Shown here: in pieces, positions 1 through 6,909 of the stretch
How positions within the stretch are numbered: position 1 is the stretch's first letter
Layout: every line of letters starts with the position of its first letter
Source of the DNA: Parvularcula sp. BBD 1991-13
GTDB lineage: Bacteria > Pseudomonadota > Alphaproteobacteria > Caulobacterales > Parvularculaceae
Length of the DNA: 64,000 nucleotides
NCBI GenBank assembly: GCA_001657385.1
Contig: LYSZ01000005.1
Location: 1 to 64,000, forward strand
Direction of reading: 5' to 3'
The notes under the pieces: model-generated
Databases searched by the model: none
What the model was told of the DNA's origin: nothing
Seen by the model: only the letters and a program-made list of their open reading frames with translations
Position numbers and translations under genes: made by a program

Positions 1-2
1 AC

Positions 3-686
3 GACCCCGTCATCGGAAGGTTCCTCTCCAACGATCCGGTGGGGTTTGCCCCGCAGAGGCCGCAGTACTTTAATCGGTATGCTTATGTCCATAATGATCC
101 TATAAATATGACCGATCCAGACGGTCAAAGGGCAATCGCCTGGTCCGTTCGGCTCGTGAAAGGCGGGGTCAAAAGGGTAAAAGCATTTGCCGATAAAAAG
201 CATGCAATTCAGGCAAGGCAACGCGGTGAGAACGTCCAAGCTAGTTCTCGGCAAATGGCGGGGCACATCGAACGTGGCGCGGCACGAAATCCGAACGATG
301 TGATGCGCCATTCTGGTCACGAATTGAAGGATGGGAGCGGAAAAACAGGCCTTCCCCATTTCCAGACTGATGGGCAAACAGGGCACACATTCTGGTCAGT
401 CGCATCGGCCGTTTTGGGAACTTCGATTGCAGTTTTGGAAGTTGCAGAGCAGCTTGACCCGATCAACCTGATTTCGGGGGGATGCGCGCCTGGCTCGCCA
501 GGATGTGTAGGACCTCAGCAATCATCCAGCGAAAACAATCAGTCGCAGGGAGCAAACTCGTCTTCCGACAACAACAATTCGGAATCTCAGGACTCCCAGC
601 AGTCGGATTCGTCTAGCTATTGGTCGATTGACGGCGATACGATAACAGGCACCCGTTGCACGGGCAGGCTTGATTGCGGAGGTTGA
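3..686 (+). CDS. Rhs-family polymorphic toxin, C-terminal end (5' truncated by window)
   Basis: The frame is already open at the window edge, so only the last ~227 residues are visible. It begins in the conserved end of an Rhs shell: DPVIGRFLSNDP, then RYAYVHNDPINMTDPDG. In this family, what follows that core motif is a variable toxin tip delivered into rival cells. Here the tip has a basic stretch (VKGGVKRVKAF), a His/Gly-rich block HELKDGSGKTGLPHFQTDG ending in GHTFW, a hydrophobic stretch (about ALGTSIAVLEVA) and a Ser/Asn/Gln-rich tail. The His-rich block suggests a nuclease or other hydrolase, but I cannot name the toxin class. The Shine-Dalgarno for the next gene lies in its last codons, consistent with a toxin-immunity pair. 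Base composition is less GC-rich than the core genes further right. Confidence 0.85.
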   Translation, partial: DPVIGRFLSNDPVGFAPQRPQYFNRYAYVHNDPINMTDPDGQRAIAWSVRLVKGGVKRVKAFADKKHAIQARQRGENVQASSRQMAGHIERGAARNPNDVMRHSGHELKDGSGKTGLPHFQTDGQTGHTFWSVASAVLGTSIAVLEVAEQLDPINLISGGCAPGSPGCVGPQQSSSENNQSQGANSSSDNNNSESQDSQQSDSSSYWSIDGDTITGTRCTGRLDCGG

Positions 687-691
687 TTTAG

Positions 692-982
692 ATGCCGTCG
701 TTCGTAGTTGTCGTTGAAGGCACGGGGATCAAAGTGCCCTCGGTTCCCGAACCGATTATCGGGTTTATGACGACCCGGCGAGTGACAGCCGCCGATGAAG
801 ATTCGGCAGTCGACAAAGCCAAGCGTATGATCCTTGATGACTGGCAATCAAGCGAATACGGGACCGCAAATATCGGCGATACGCCCACCTTGAAAATCGA
901 TAGCATCCGATCCCAGGGACTGCTTGAGCGCGTGTTCTCACTTGTCCCGACGAAGGGTTACACGTTTTACAGTCAAGAATAG
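692..982 (+). CDS. Small protein, candidate immunity protein for the Rhs toxin
   Basis: A 96-residue protein starting 5 bp after the Rhs stop; a GGAGG sits at about 679-683 inside the end of the Rhs gene, well placed for this ATG. The product (MPSFVVVVEGTGIKVP at the N-terminus) has no signal peptide or membrane segment and is mildly acidic. I do not recognise a named family. Position directly behind a polymorphic toxin tip, small size and tight coupling are what is known of cognate immunity genes, so the role is inferred from context only. Confidence 0.6.
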   Translation: MPSFVVVVEGTGIKVPSVPEPIIGFMTTRRVTAADEDSAVDKAKRMILDDWQSSEYGTANIGDTPTLKIDSIRSQGLLERVFSLVPTKGYTFYSQE

Positions 983-1117
983 GGTCAAGCTTTGTGACGG
1001 CGCCTAATTTTGAGGAAACGCAAGATAAAGCGAACATCGGATTTGCCGCCAAATCCTCGTAACGCACTGTCTGCACACTGTTTTTTTGGTGCATAGGGAG
1101 CACCCCCTGAGGGTTGA

Positions 1118-1393
1118 GTTGACCGCACGACTCCCGGAGAGAAAACAAAAGGTCGGATTAAGAACCGAGAGGCAACTGGCGGGATTGACCAAGCCAACGA
1201 TGATTTTGATAGCATCGTTGATCCTGACACTGTTGAAGACCGTGGCGATGGTCTTCGGACAGGACAGACACCAGATGGAAGAAACGTCAACGTCCGCCCG
1301 AACAGCTCCGACGGACGGCCGACAATCGAAATCCAAGACGGTAAGAACAAGACGAAAATCCGCTATAACGACCCGGAGGTGAGAGACCAGTGA
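1118..1393 (+). pseudogene. Orphan Rhs C-terminal toxin tip lacking a start codon
   Basis: From 1118 to the TGA at 1391-1393 one frame is open for 91 codons after an upstream in-frame TGA at 1115-1117. It reads as coding: DDFDSIVDPDTVEDRGDG, then PDGRNVNVRPNSSDGRPTIE and KTKIRYNDPEVRDQ. The NVNVRPNSSDGRPT-type ending is typical of tips found at the C-terminus of Rhs and related polymorphic toxins (from memory of the families). No ATG, GTG or TTG start lies in the usable part of the frame and no Rhs core precedes it, so it is unlikely to be made alone. Its stop overlaps the ATG of the next gene as TGATG. It is best read as a displaced toxin tip kept with its immunity gene. Confidence 0.65.
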
Positions 1394-1782
1394 TGGCGAA
1401 GGACTTTCACGCTCAGTACGGCATCCACCCACCGTTCAGAGTGCTCCGGCTTGTGGATGATGAGAACGGATTGGTTGTCCTGATCAAGGGAACCGGAGAA
1501 AACCAGCAGACCCACGAACTCCTCTTCGATGGCCCTTACGGCTACCGAAACTTTGATGAAGGCGACACGCATAAGTATCGCGAGCGGCATGGCATATCTT
1601 CGTCAGGGTGCTTCGAGCTGTCTTCGTCTGAGTTCCTCGATTGGGCTGCAAAAGAAAACCTCCATGACGAACTTCCAGAGGGGGTAAAGCACTATGCTCT
1701 TGTCTCTTCGGATGACGTTATCGAAGTGCTTGCTTTCGACCCGCCGGAAGTTCGGAAGGCCGACAAGAACGGGGGTGCGTAA
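1393..1782 (+). CDS. Candidate immunity protein of the orphan Rhs tip
   Basis: 129 residues from ATG 1393; a GTG at 1390 would add one residue. The start overlaps the stop of the orphan toxin tip by one base, and GGAGGTGAGAG lies just upstream as ribosome binding site, so translation would be coupled to the tip if that were in a full-length Rhs gene. The protein is acidic (many Glu/Asp, e.g. LVDDENGLVVLIKGTGEN, SSSEFLDWAAKENLHDELPEG), soluble, with no signal peptide. No named family recognised. Acidity, size and position fit an immunity protein against a basic nuclease-type tip; function is inference. Confidence 0.6.
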   Translation: MAKDFHAQYGIHPPFRVLRLVDDENGLVVLIKGTGENQQTHELLFDGPYGYRNFDEGDTHKYRERHGISSSGCFELSSSEFLDWAAKENLHDELPEGVKHYALVSSDDVIEVLAFDPPEVRKADKNGGA

Positions 1783-2096
1783 CGAACTTTGCTCCGCTCC
1801 CCAACTTGCCCTCGCCGGCGGGTAGAGTTTTCCGGCTTCGTCACGTTGGCGGGCTGGCGGCGCCGACGTGATTGGTGAGCGTTATCGGCGTCGCGAAGGG
1901 GTCAAACCGGTCACTGTCAACAGCGAGACCGGCATCCTAAATGTCGCCTTCGGCTGCATCGGCTTTGCCATAAAGACTTCGACTTGCGAACAATAAGTGA
2001 ATGCCGGCTGGCAATATTTGGCGACGGAACCTATCGTTCGCGTTTGGTTATGGCGCTTGGGATTTCGTTAGGGCGCTGATATTACTTAGATTATAG
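1783..2096. other. Gene-poor junction between Rhs island and tRNA-Val
   Basis: No convincing intact gene. One plus-strand frame is open from 1826 to a TAA near 1975 and reads partly like protein (VTVNSETGILNVAFGCIGFA) but has no start signal and no recognisable family; it may be a gene scrap. The last 100 bases are AT-richer than the rest. No integrase or obvious copy of the tRNA 3' end was found here. Confidence 0.4.
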
Positions 2097-2171
<75 letters not shown>

Positions 2172-2362
2172 GATCGGCCGGCGGAACAGCCGGCGTTTCG
2201 AAGCATCGGTCTCTAGCGGCAAAAATCGCCCGAGGCAAGACTTGCCGCGCGCCGGGGCGCAAAAAATCGCCCGTCTCGCGCCCGTCTTGCGATCCCCCGT
2301 CTTGCGACTGTCCCGCTTTCGCCCGGCGCCCGTCCCTCAGCGAGACGGCGCGCGCGGCGCGG

Positions 2363-2722
2363 TTACGCCGCGATGACGCGGTCGACTTCCTGCACCAGGT
2401 CTTTCAGGTGGAACGGCTTGGACAGAACCTTGGCGTCTTCCGGCGCCTGATTGGCCGCGTTCAGGGCGACGGCGGCGAAGCCGGTGATGAACATGATCTT
2501 CATTTCCGGATCGATTTCCGCGGCGCGACGCGCCAGTTCGATGCCGTCCATGACCGGCATGACGATGTCCGTCAGCAGCAGGTCGAATTCGCGCAGTTGC
2601 AGTTCCGTCAGCGCCTCGTCCCCCTGGCCGGCGTCGATGACCGCGTGGCCGGCCCGCTCCAGCGCCTTCTTGAGAAACCGGCGCATGGATTCATCATCTT
2701 CCGCCAACAGTATCGCCGCCAT
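2363..2722 (-). CDS. cpdR: CpdR-type single-domain response regulator
   Basis: 119 residues making one receiver domain with no output domain. The acidic pocket AEDDE (residues 7-11), phospho-acceptor Asp52 (LLLTDIVMPVMDG), Thr80 (MFITGFAAVAL) and Lys102 (LSKPFHL) are all present. CpdR in alphaproteobacteria, when unphosphorylated, helps bring substrates such as cell-cycle regulators to the ClpXP protease; phosphorylation through the CckA-ChpT relay switches it off. The FITGFAAVAL stretch is characteristic of CpdR among receivers. It lies divergent to N-formylglutamate amidohydrolase and next to tRNA-Val, an arrangement I recall from related genomes. ATG 2722 is the only sensible start. Confidence 0.88.
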   Translation of the reverse strand: MAAILLAEDDESMRRFLKKALERAGHAVIDAGQGDEALTELQLREFDLLLTDIVMPVMDGIELARRAAEIDPEMKIMFITGFAAVALNAANQAPEDAKVLSKPFHLKDLVQEVDRVIAA

Positions 2723-2874
2723 GATCAGATCACCCTTATCGTTTCAAAATCGTTCTGAAAGTGGCGCGTTACGCGCCAATCCCGGTTTTTTGATCGGGGG
2801 GATGCAAAAAACGCTCCGCCGGAAACATGCTATTAAGTCGGCAGTCTTAACGAAACCTGCAACTTCACGCTAAC

Positions 2875-3834
2875 ATGACCGATGTCGTCATGAATGCAAG
2901 ACTGGGGTCTTCAATGTCCGGACACAGCGGGGCTGAAGATAATGCGAAAAGCGCCGGCGCCGCGAAGCGCCGCGTCATCGAGGAGCTGTCGCCGAGCCTG
3001 CTGACGACGCCGGTGATTTTCGCCTCGCCCCATTCCGGGCGGGACTATCCCCAGGACCTCCTGCGTCACTCGCGCCTGGACCAGCACGCCCTGCGCCAGT
3101 CCGAGGACAGCTATGTCGATCTCCTGTTCGACGAGGCGCCGCGGTTCGGCGCGCCGCTGCTGCGCGCGCTGTTTCCCCGGGCTTATGTCGACGTGAACCG
3201 CGCCCGGGACGAACTGGACCCGCGCATGTTCGCCGACACTCTGCCGAAAGGCGCCGACACGCGCTCCAGCCGGGTGATCGCCGGGCTCGGCGTCATCCCG
3301 CGCATCGTCGCGGACGGCCAGGACATCTACGGGCGCAAGCTCTATTATCTGGATGCGCGCCGGCGGTTGTCGGCCTATTACGACCCCTACCATCAGGCGC
3401 TGTCGAAACTCATCGAGACGGCCCGGCGGCGTTTCGGCGGGGCCATCGTCTTCGACTGTCATTCCATGCCGTCTGCCGGGGGTGCGCCCATGAGGGCGGG
3501 GGAGCGGCGTATCGATTTCGTACTCGGCGACCGGTTTGGCTCGTCCTGCGCCCCGTCGATCACCCTGCTCGCCGAGCAGACCCTCGCCGGGATGGATTAC
3601 GAGGTGGCGCGCAACACGCCCTATGCGGGCGGTTACGTCGCTTCCGCCTACGGCCGGCCGAAAAACGGCGTGCACGTCCTGCAGATCGAAATCAACAGGG
3701 CGCTATATCTCGACGAGCGCCGCATCGCGCGCACGGACGGTTTCGATCGTTTGCGCGAGAGCATGTTGATTTTGATCGAAAAATTGTCTGCGTTGCGTTT
3801 AGACCACTTGTGGACGCCGCAGGCTGCGGAGTAA
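2875..3834 (+). CDS. N-formylglutamate amidohydrolase family protein
   Basis: 319 residues, near the usual family length. Family signatures seen in order: FASPHSGRDYP, QSEDSYVDLLFDEAP, YVDVNRARDELDPRMF, VFDCHSMPS, DFVLGDRFGSSC and LQIEINRALYLDE. His and Glu/Asp residues in HSG, SEDSYVD, DCHSMP and EINR fit a Zn-dependent hydrolase fold. In histidine degradation such enzymes convert N-formylglutamate to glutamate and formate, but this stand-alone copy is not beside hut genes, so the physiological substrate is uncertain. The first ~40 residues are poorly conserved-looking and internal ATGs at 2890 and 2914 are possible starts. Confidence 0.85.
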   Translation: MTDVVMNARLGSSMSGHSGAEDNAKSAGAAKRRVIEELSPSLLTTPVIFASPHSGRDYPQDLLRHSRLDQHALRQSEDSYVDLLFDEAPRFGAPLLRALFPRAYVDVNRARDELDPRMFADTLPKGADTRSSRVIAGLGVIPRIVADGQDIYGRKLYYLDARRRLSAYYDPYHQALSKLIETARRRFGGAIVFDCHSMPSAGGAPMRAGERRIDFVLGDRFGSSCAPSITLLAEQTLAGMDYEVARNTPYAGGYVASAYGRPKNGVHVLQIEINRALYLDERRIARTDGFDRLRESMLILIEKLSALRLDHLWTPQAAE

Positions 3835-3844
3835 TATCACGCAC

Positions 3845-3927
3845 AAAAAAAAGCCGCGGGACGTACCCGCGGCCAAGTCATAGGGAGGAAACGCCCAAAA
3901 ATGGGCAGCAGCGTCAACGACGCCGCA
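3845..3927 (-). ncRNA. Candidate trans-acting small RNA with anti-Shine-Dalgarno motif (alpha-r14/CcsR-like)
   Basis: On the minus strand, ~83 nt fold into three stem-loops: an 8-bp stem GCGGCGTC/GACGCTGC with loop GTT (3908-3926), a short stem GCCCA/TGGGC (about 3892-3906), and a strong terminator GCCGCGGG/CCCGCGGC with loop TACGT (3853-3873) followed by eight T (3845-3852). Between stems 2 and 3 lies unpaired GTTTCCTCCCTATGA, which is complementary to an AGGGAGGAAA-type ribosome binding site. That architecture, anti-SD between hairpins and a terminator, is what I know of the alphaproteobacterial alpha-r14/CcsR (Cuckoo) small RNAs. A promoter is placed exactly to start transcription at about 3926-3927. 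No ORF of note lies within. Family membership is by memory, not by covariance model. Confidence 0.65.
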
Positions 3928-3932
3928 CATAA

Positions 3933-3961
3933 ACCATAGACCCCTCGATGCTGCGTCGCAA
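3933..3961 (-). promoter_or_regulatory. Sigma70-type promoter of the small RNA
   Basis: Reading the minus strand: TTGCGA (3956-3961), exactly 17 bases, then TATGGT (3933-3938). The predicted start, 6-7 bases on, is the first base of stem-loop 1 of the small RNA. The -35 element lies inside the inverted repeat 3947-3984. Confidence 0.5.
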
Positions 3962-3984
3962 TAATTTTTTTGCAGCGCAGCATC
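3947..3984. repeat. Imperfect inverted repeat over the small RNA -35 region
   Basis: Arms GATGCTGCGTCGCAA (3947-3961) and TTGCAGCGCAGCATC (3970-3984) are near-perfect reverse complements separated by an AT-rich spacer. The arms overlap the -35 hexamer of the small RNA, a position suited to a repressor or activator site. TGC-N6-GCA half-sites resemble those I recall for the PHB regulator PhaR, but this is a weak match. Confidence 0.5.
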
Positions 3985-4127
3985 TTTTTTTGGGCGTCAA
4001 GGCTGTTTTTTCCCCGGTTGCCGCCCTCTTTTTAGTCCGGAAACCGAGACTATTTGTGCTTTCAACGGCTTTGCAGTAGGCCAGCGGCAATGCGCCGTAT
4101 CGCGGCCATCATTTCGGACAACTGGAC

Positions 4128-5300
4128 ATGCACGATCAGGCTTCACCGTCGGAGAAGAAAAAAAGCGCCCTGCGCCGCCTCGGCTCCGGCGTTGGTAGGC
4201 TGACAAAGCCAAGGAAACGTTTTGACATGCCGAACGGAGACAGCGGCCTGAAAATCGTCATCGCCACCGACGCCTGGAAACCGCAGCTTAACGGGGTGGT
4301 GCGCACGCTCGACACTCTCGGCCGCATCCTGACCGATTTCGGCAATGAGGTGCTCTATATCACGCCGAACGAGTTCAAGTCCGTGCCGTTGCCGTCCTAT
4401 CCGGAAATCCGCCTGTCGCTGATGCCGAACCGGAAGGTCGCCAAGACCATTAACGAGTTCAAGCCGGACGCCATCCATATCGCCACCGAGGGGCCGATCG
4501 GGCGCGCCGCCCGGCGCTTTTGCAAGCGGCGCGGCTATCCCTTCACCACCAGTTTTCACACCCGCTTCGCCGAATACGCCAATGAACGCTGGAAGGTGCC
4601 GACGACGTGGGGCTACGCGGTCCTGAAGGATTTTCACAAGGACGGCGAGACCATGATGGTTGCAACGCCAGGCCTGGTCGAGGAACTGGGCGGGCGCGGT
4701 TTCCAGAACATGAAGCTGTGGGCGCGCGGGGTCGATCTGGAGCAGTTCGTTCCCGGCGACCGCTCGCCCCTGGACCAGTATGCGCGCCCGATTTTCCTCT
4801 ATGTCGGCCGGCTTGCGGTGGAAAAGAGCATCGAGGATTTCGTCGAGCTTGACCTTCCGGGCACGAAGATACTGGTCGGCGACGGGCCGCAGCGCGCCGA
4901 GCTGGAAGAAAAATACCCCGATGCGGTGTTTGTCGGCCCGAAATACGGCGACGACCTGACGCGGTATTATCAGGCCTCTGACGTTTTCGTCTTTCCGTCC
5001 CGCACCGATACGTTCGGCCTCGTCAATGTCGAGGCGCTCGCCTGCGGCGTCCCGGTCGCCGCCTATCCCGTGCGCGGGCCGCTGGAAATCCTCAACGGCG
5101 CGCCGCCCGAATGCGGCGCCATGAACGAGGATCTGAAAGCCGCCTGCCTGGCCGCCTATGAGCACGGCGACCGGGACGCCTGCCGCGCCTGGGCGGAAAA
5201 CTTCTCATGGGAGGCGGCGTCGCGGCAGTTCATCGCCAATCTTGAGATCCCCGGCTTCGATGAGGAGTTCTGGCTGCGCTCGGCGAAAATGATCGACTGA
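4128..5300 (+). CDS. GT4-family glycosyltransferase (GDP-mannose-dependent alpha-mannosyltransferase-like)
   Basis: 390 residues from ATG 4128; conserved sequence starts at the internal Met at 4227 (MPNGDSGLKIVIATDAW), so a 357-residue form is possible. GT-B architecture: N-terminal acceptor domain with TDAWKPQLNGVVRTL and SFHTRFAEYANER, C-terminal nucleotide-sugar domain with FLYVGRLAVEKSIEDF, VGDGPQRAELE and VFPSRTDTFGLVNVEALACG, where Asp stands at the first position of the usual E-x7-E pair, as is common in the SqdX/MgtA-like subgroup. Such enzymes glycosylate diacylglycerol, phosphatidylinositol or related lipids at the cytoplasmic membrane face. Monocistronic by position; donor and acceptor are not resolvable from sequence. 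Confidence 0.82.
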   Translation: MHDQASPSEKKKSALRRLGSGVGRLTKPRKRFDMPNGDSGLKIVIATDAWKPQLNGVVRTLDTLGRILTDFGNEVLYITPNEFKSVPLPSYPEIRLSLMPNRKVAKTINEFKPDAIHIATEGPIGRAARRFCKRRGYPFTTSFHTRFAEYANERWKVPTTWGYAVLKDFHKDGETMMVATPGLVEELGGRGFQNMKLWARGVDLEQFVPGDRSPLDQYARPIFLYVGRLAVEKSIEDFVELDLPGTKILVGDGPQRAELEEKYPDAVFVGPKYGDDLTRYYQASDVFVFPSRTDTFGLVNVEALACGVPVAAYPVRGPLEILNGAPPECGAMNEDLKAACLAAYEHGDRDACRAWAENFSWEAASRQFIANLEIPGFDEEFWLRSAKMID

Positions 5301-5586
5301 GCGGGGCGTCGGTACGCCGGGGGCGGGACAATCTGTTTCGAAACGGCGCAGCGGCCGCGCACCAGCGGGGCGACGGCCTTTTAAAGTGCAACGGGCTTGT
5401 GCAATAAAACTGGTCGTTGTGACGGTCCGGCTGTGTGTTTGTTTTTCAGGATTTCTAAATTTCCCCTAAAAAACAGTGTCTTGTCGAAATTCTGGGTGTT
5501 TCGGCACAACCCTTGCGTTTTGTCGTCGCAGGTTGTGTCGCGGAAAAGGCGTTCGCCGGCTCCGCAAGAACTCTGGAGGAATGACG
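5301..5586. other. Intergenic region upstream of XRE regulator
   Basis: No gene seen. The right half is AT-richer than surroundings and probably holds the promoter of the regulator. An inverted repeat TGTCGAAA (5482-5489) and TTTCGGCA (5499-5506) with a 9-bp gap, one mismatch, could be an operator, perhaps for the regulator itself. Confidence 0.3.
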
Positions 5587-5994
5587 ATGCCTCATCCTAT
5601 CGATATTCATGTCGGGCGACGGTTGCGCCAACGGCGGCGGTTGCTCGGTCTGACGCAGGAGAAGCTTGCGCATGCCGTTGAAATCCGCTTTCAGCAAATC
5701 CAGAAATACGAAAGCGGCGCCAACCGCATTTCCGCCTCGCGGCTGTGGTCGCTGGCCAAGGCGCTGGACGTTTCCGTCGCCTATTTCTTCGAGGGGCTGA
5801 ACGGCAATGGCGCCGGCGCCGAACCGGACGCCGGCTTTGCGCCGCGGCGGGCTTACGGGTTCGCTGACGCGCCGGCCGAAACCGTGCTCGAGGACAAGGA
5901 AACCATCGACCTCGTGCGCTATTACTACCAGTTGAACGAGGAGCCGCGCCGCCGCCTTCTCGATCTCGCCCGGGCGCTTTCCGGCGACGACTGA
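5587..5994 (+). CDS. XRE-family transcriptional regulator
   Basis: 135 residues from ATG 5587, six bases after a GGAGGA; the ATG at 5581 abuts that site and is less likely. An N-terminal Cro/CI-type HTH spans roughly residues 8-65: HVGRRLRQRRRLLGLTQEKL, VEIRFQQIQKYESGANRIS and LWSLAKALDVSVAYFFEGL. The remaining half is acidic and may oligomerise or sense a ligand. Similar HTH proteins are common in Caulobacter and rhizobia as one-domain regulators. Target genes unknown; the inverted repeat about 90 bp upstream could be an autoregulatory site. Confidence 0.85.
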   Translation: MPHPIDIHVGRRLRQRRRLLGLTQEKLAHAVEIRFQQIQKYESGANRISASRLWSLAKALDVSVAYFFEGLNGNGAGAEPDAGFAPRRAYGFADAPAETVLEDKETIDLVRYYYQLNEEPRRRLLDLARALSGDD

Positions 5995-6054
5995 CGCCGG
6001 CGCCGCAAGGCCCGGCCCTTGCCTTTTGCGCGACGATCGCCATGATCTCGCGCA

Positions 6055-6864
6055 ATGTCGTTATCGCATCCCGCTTTATCGGAATACGCATCCTTCGCGC
6101 GCCGGCTCGCCGCCGCCGCGCGGCTTGAAACCCTGCCGCGCTTTCGCGGCGGCGGAGACGTGTTCGCCAAGGACGGTCCGCAATACGATCCCGTCACCGA
6201 CGCCGACCGCGAGGCCGAACGGGTCATGCGCGCCATGATCGCGCAGGCGCATCCCGATCATGGCGTTATCGGCGAGGAGTTCGGCGCCGAGCGCGCCGAG
6301 GCCGAGTGGCGCTGGATCCTCGACCCGGTCGACGGGACGCGCGCTTTCGTCTGCGGCGCGGCGTCCTGGGCGACGCTGATCGCGCTGGAGCGGGGGGCGG
6401 CGCCCGTGCTCGGCCTGATCGATCAGCCGTTTACGGACGAATGCTGGATCGCCGCCGAAGGCCGCACGGAATATGTCCGCCACGGCAAAGCGGCGCCCTG
6501 CCGGACCAGCGGCGAAACGGCGCTCGCCGATGCGCGCATTTCAACTACGGACCCCCGTCCGGCCGTCGCCTATTTCAACGAGGAGGAGGCCGCCGCCTTC
6601 GACCGGATCGCCCATGCAACGCGCGTCGCCCGGTTCAGTTTCGACGCCTACGCCTATGGCCTCCTGGCGATCGGCGCCCTCGACCTTGTCGTGGAGACAG
6701 GGCTTCAGCACCATGATTACGCCGCGCTCGCCCCGGTCGTGGAAGGCGCCGGCGGCGTCGTCACCAACTGGCGCGGCGATCCTTTGGGTACGGACGACCG
6801 CGGGGAAATCCTCGCCGCTGCGACGCCGGCCCTGCACGAGGCCGCGCTCAAGCTGCTGTCGTAG
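6055..6864 (+). CDS. hisN: Histidinol-phosphatase, inositol monophosphatase family
   Basis: 269 residues, the usual length for the IMPase-type histidinol-phosphatase. Mg2+/Li+-sensitive phosphatase motifs are present: YDPVTDADREAE, GEEFGAE, ILDPVDGTRAFVCG and HHDYAALAPVVEGAGG. The DPVDGTRAF variant, rather than DPLDGTTNF seen in the SuhB-like protein at 12069-12857, marks the HisN branch, which dephosphorylates L-histidinol phosphate in histidine synthesis. No other his gene is nearby. Broader sugar-phosphate activity cannot be excluded. Confidence 0.8.
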   Translation: MSLSHPALSEYASFARRLAAAARLETLPRFRGGGDVFAKDGPQYDPVTDADREAERVMRAMIAQAHPDHGVIGEEFGAERAEAEWRWILDPVDGTRAFVCGAASWATLIALERGAAPVLGLIDQPFTDECWIAAEGRTEYVRHGKAAPCRTSGETALADARISTTDPRPAVAYFNEEEAAAFDRIAHATRVARFSFDAYAYGLLAIGALDLVVETGLQHHDYAALAPVVEGAGGVVTNWRGDPLGTDDRGEILAAATPALHEAALKLLS

Positions 6865-6909
6865 TCTTTGCCGCCCCTGTCGGCGCCTGAGTCCGCCGGT
6901 TTCCGGGGG

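Noticed and set aside
1086-1382. 98-codon frame overlapping the orphan Rhs tip
   Set aside because: The alternative frame at 1118-1393 shows family-like toxin-tip sequence and couples to the next gene; this one is its shadow.
2833-2850. TTAA-N10-TTAA between cpdR and the amidohydrolase as a CtrA site
   Set aside because: CtrA sites have a 7-bp spacing (TTAA-N7-TTAA); 10 bp does not fit.
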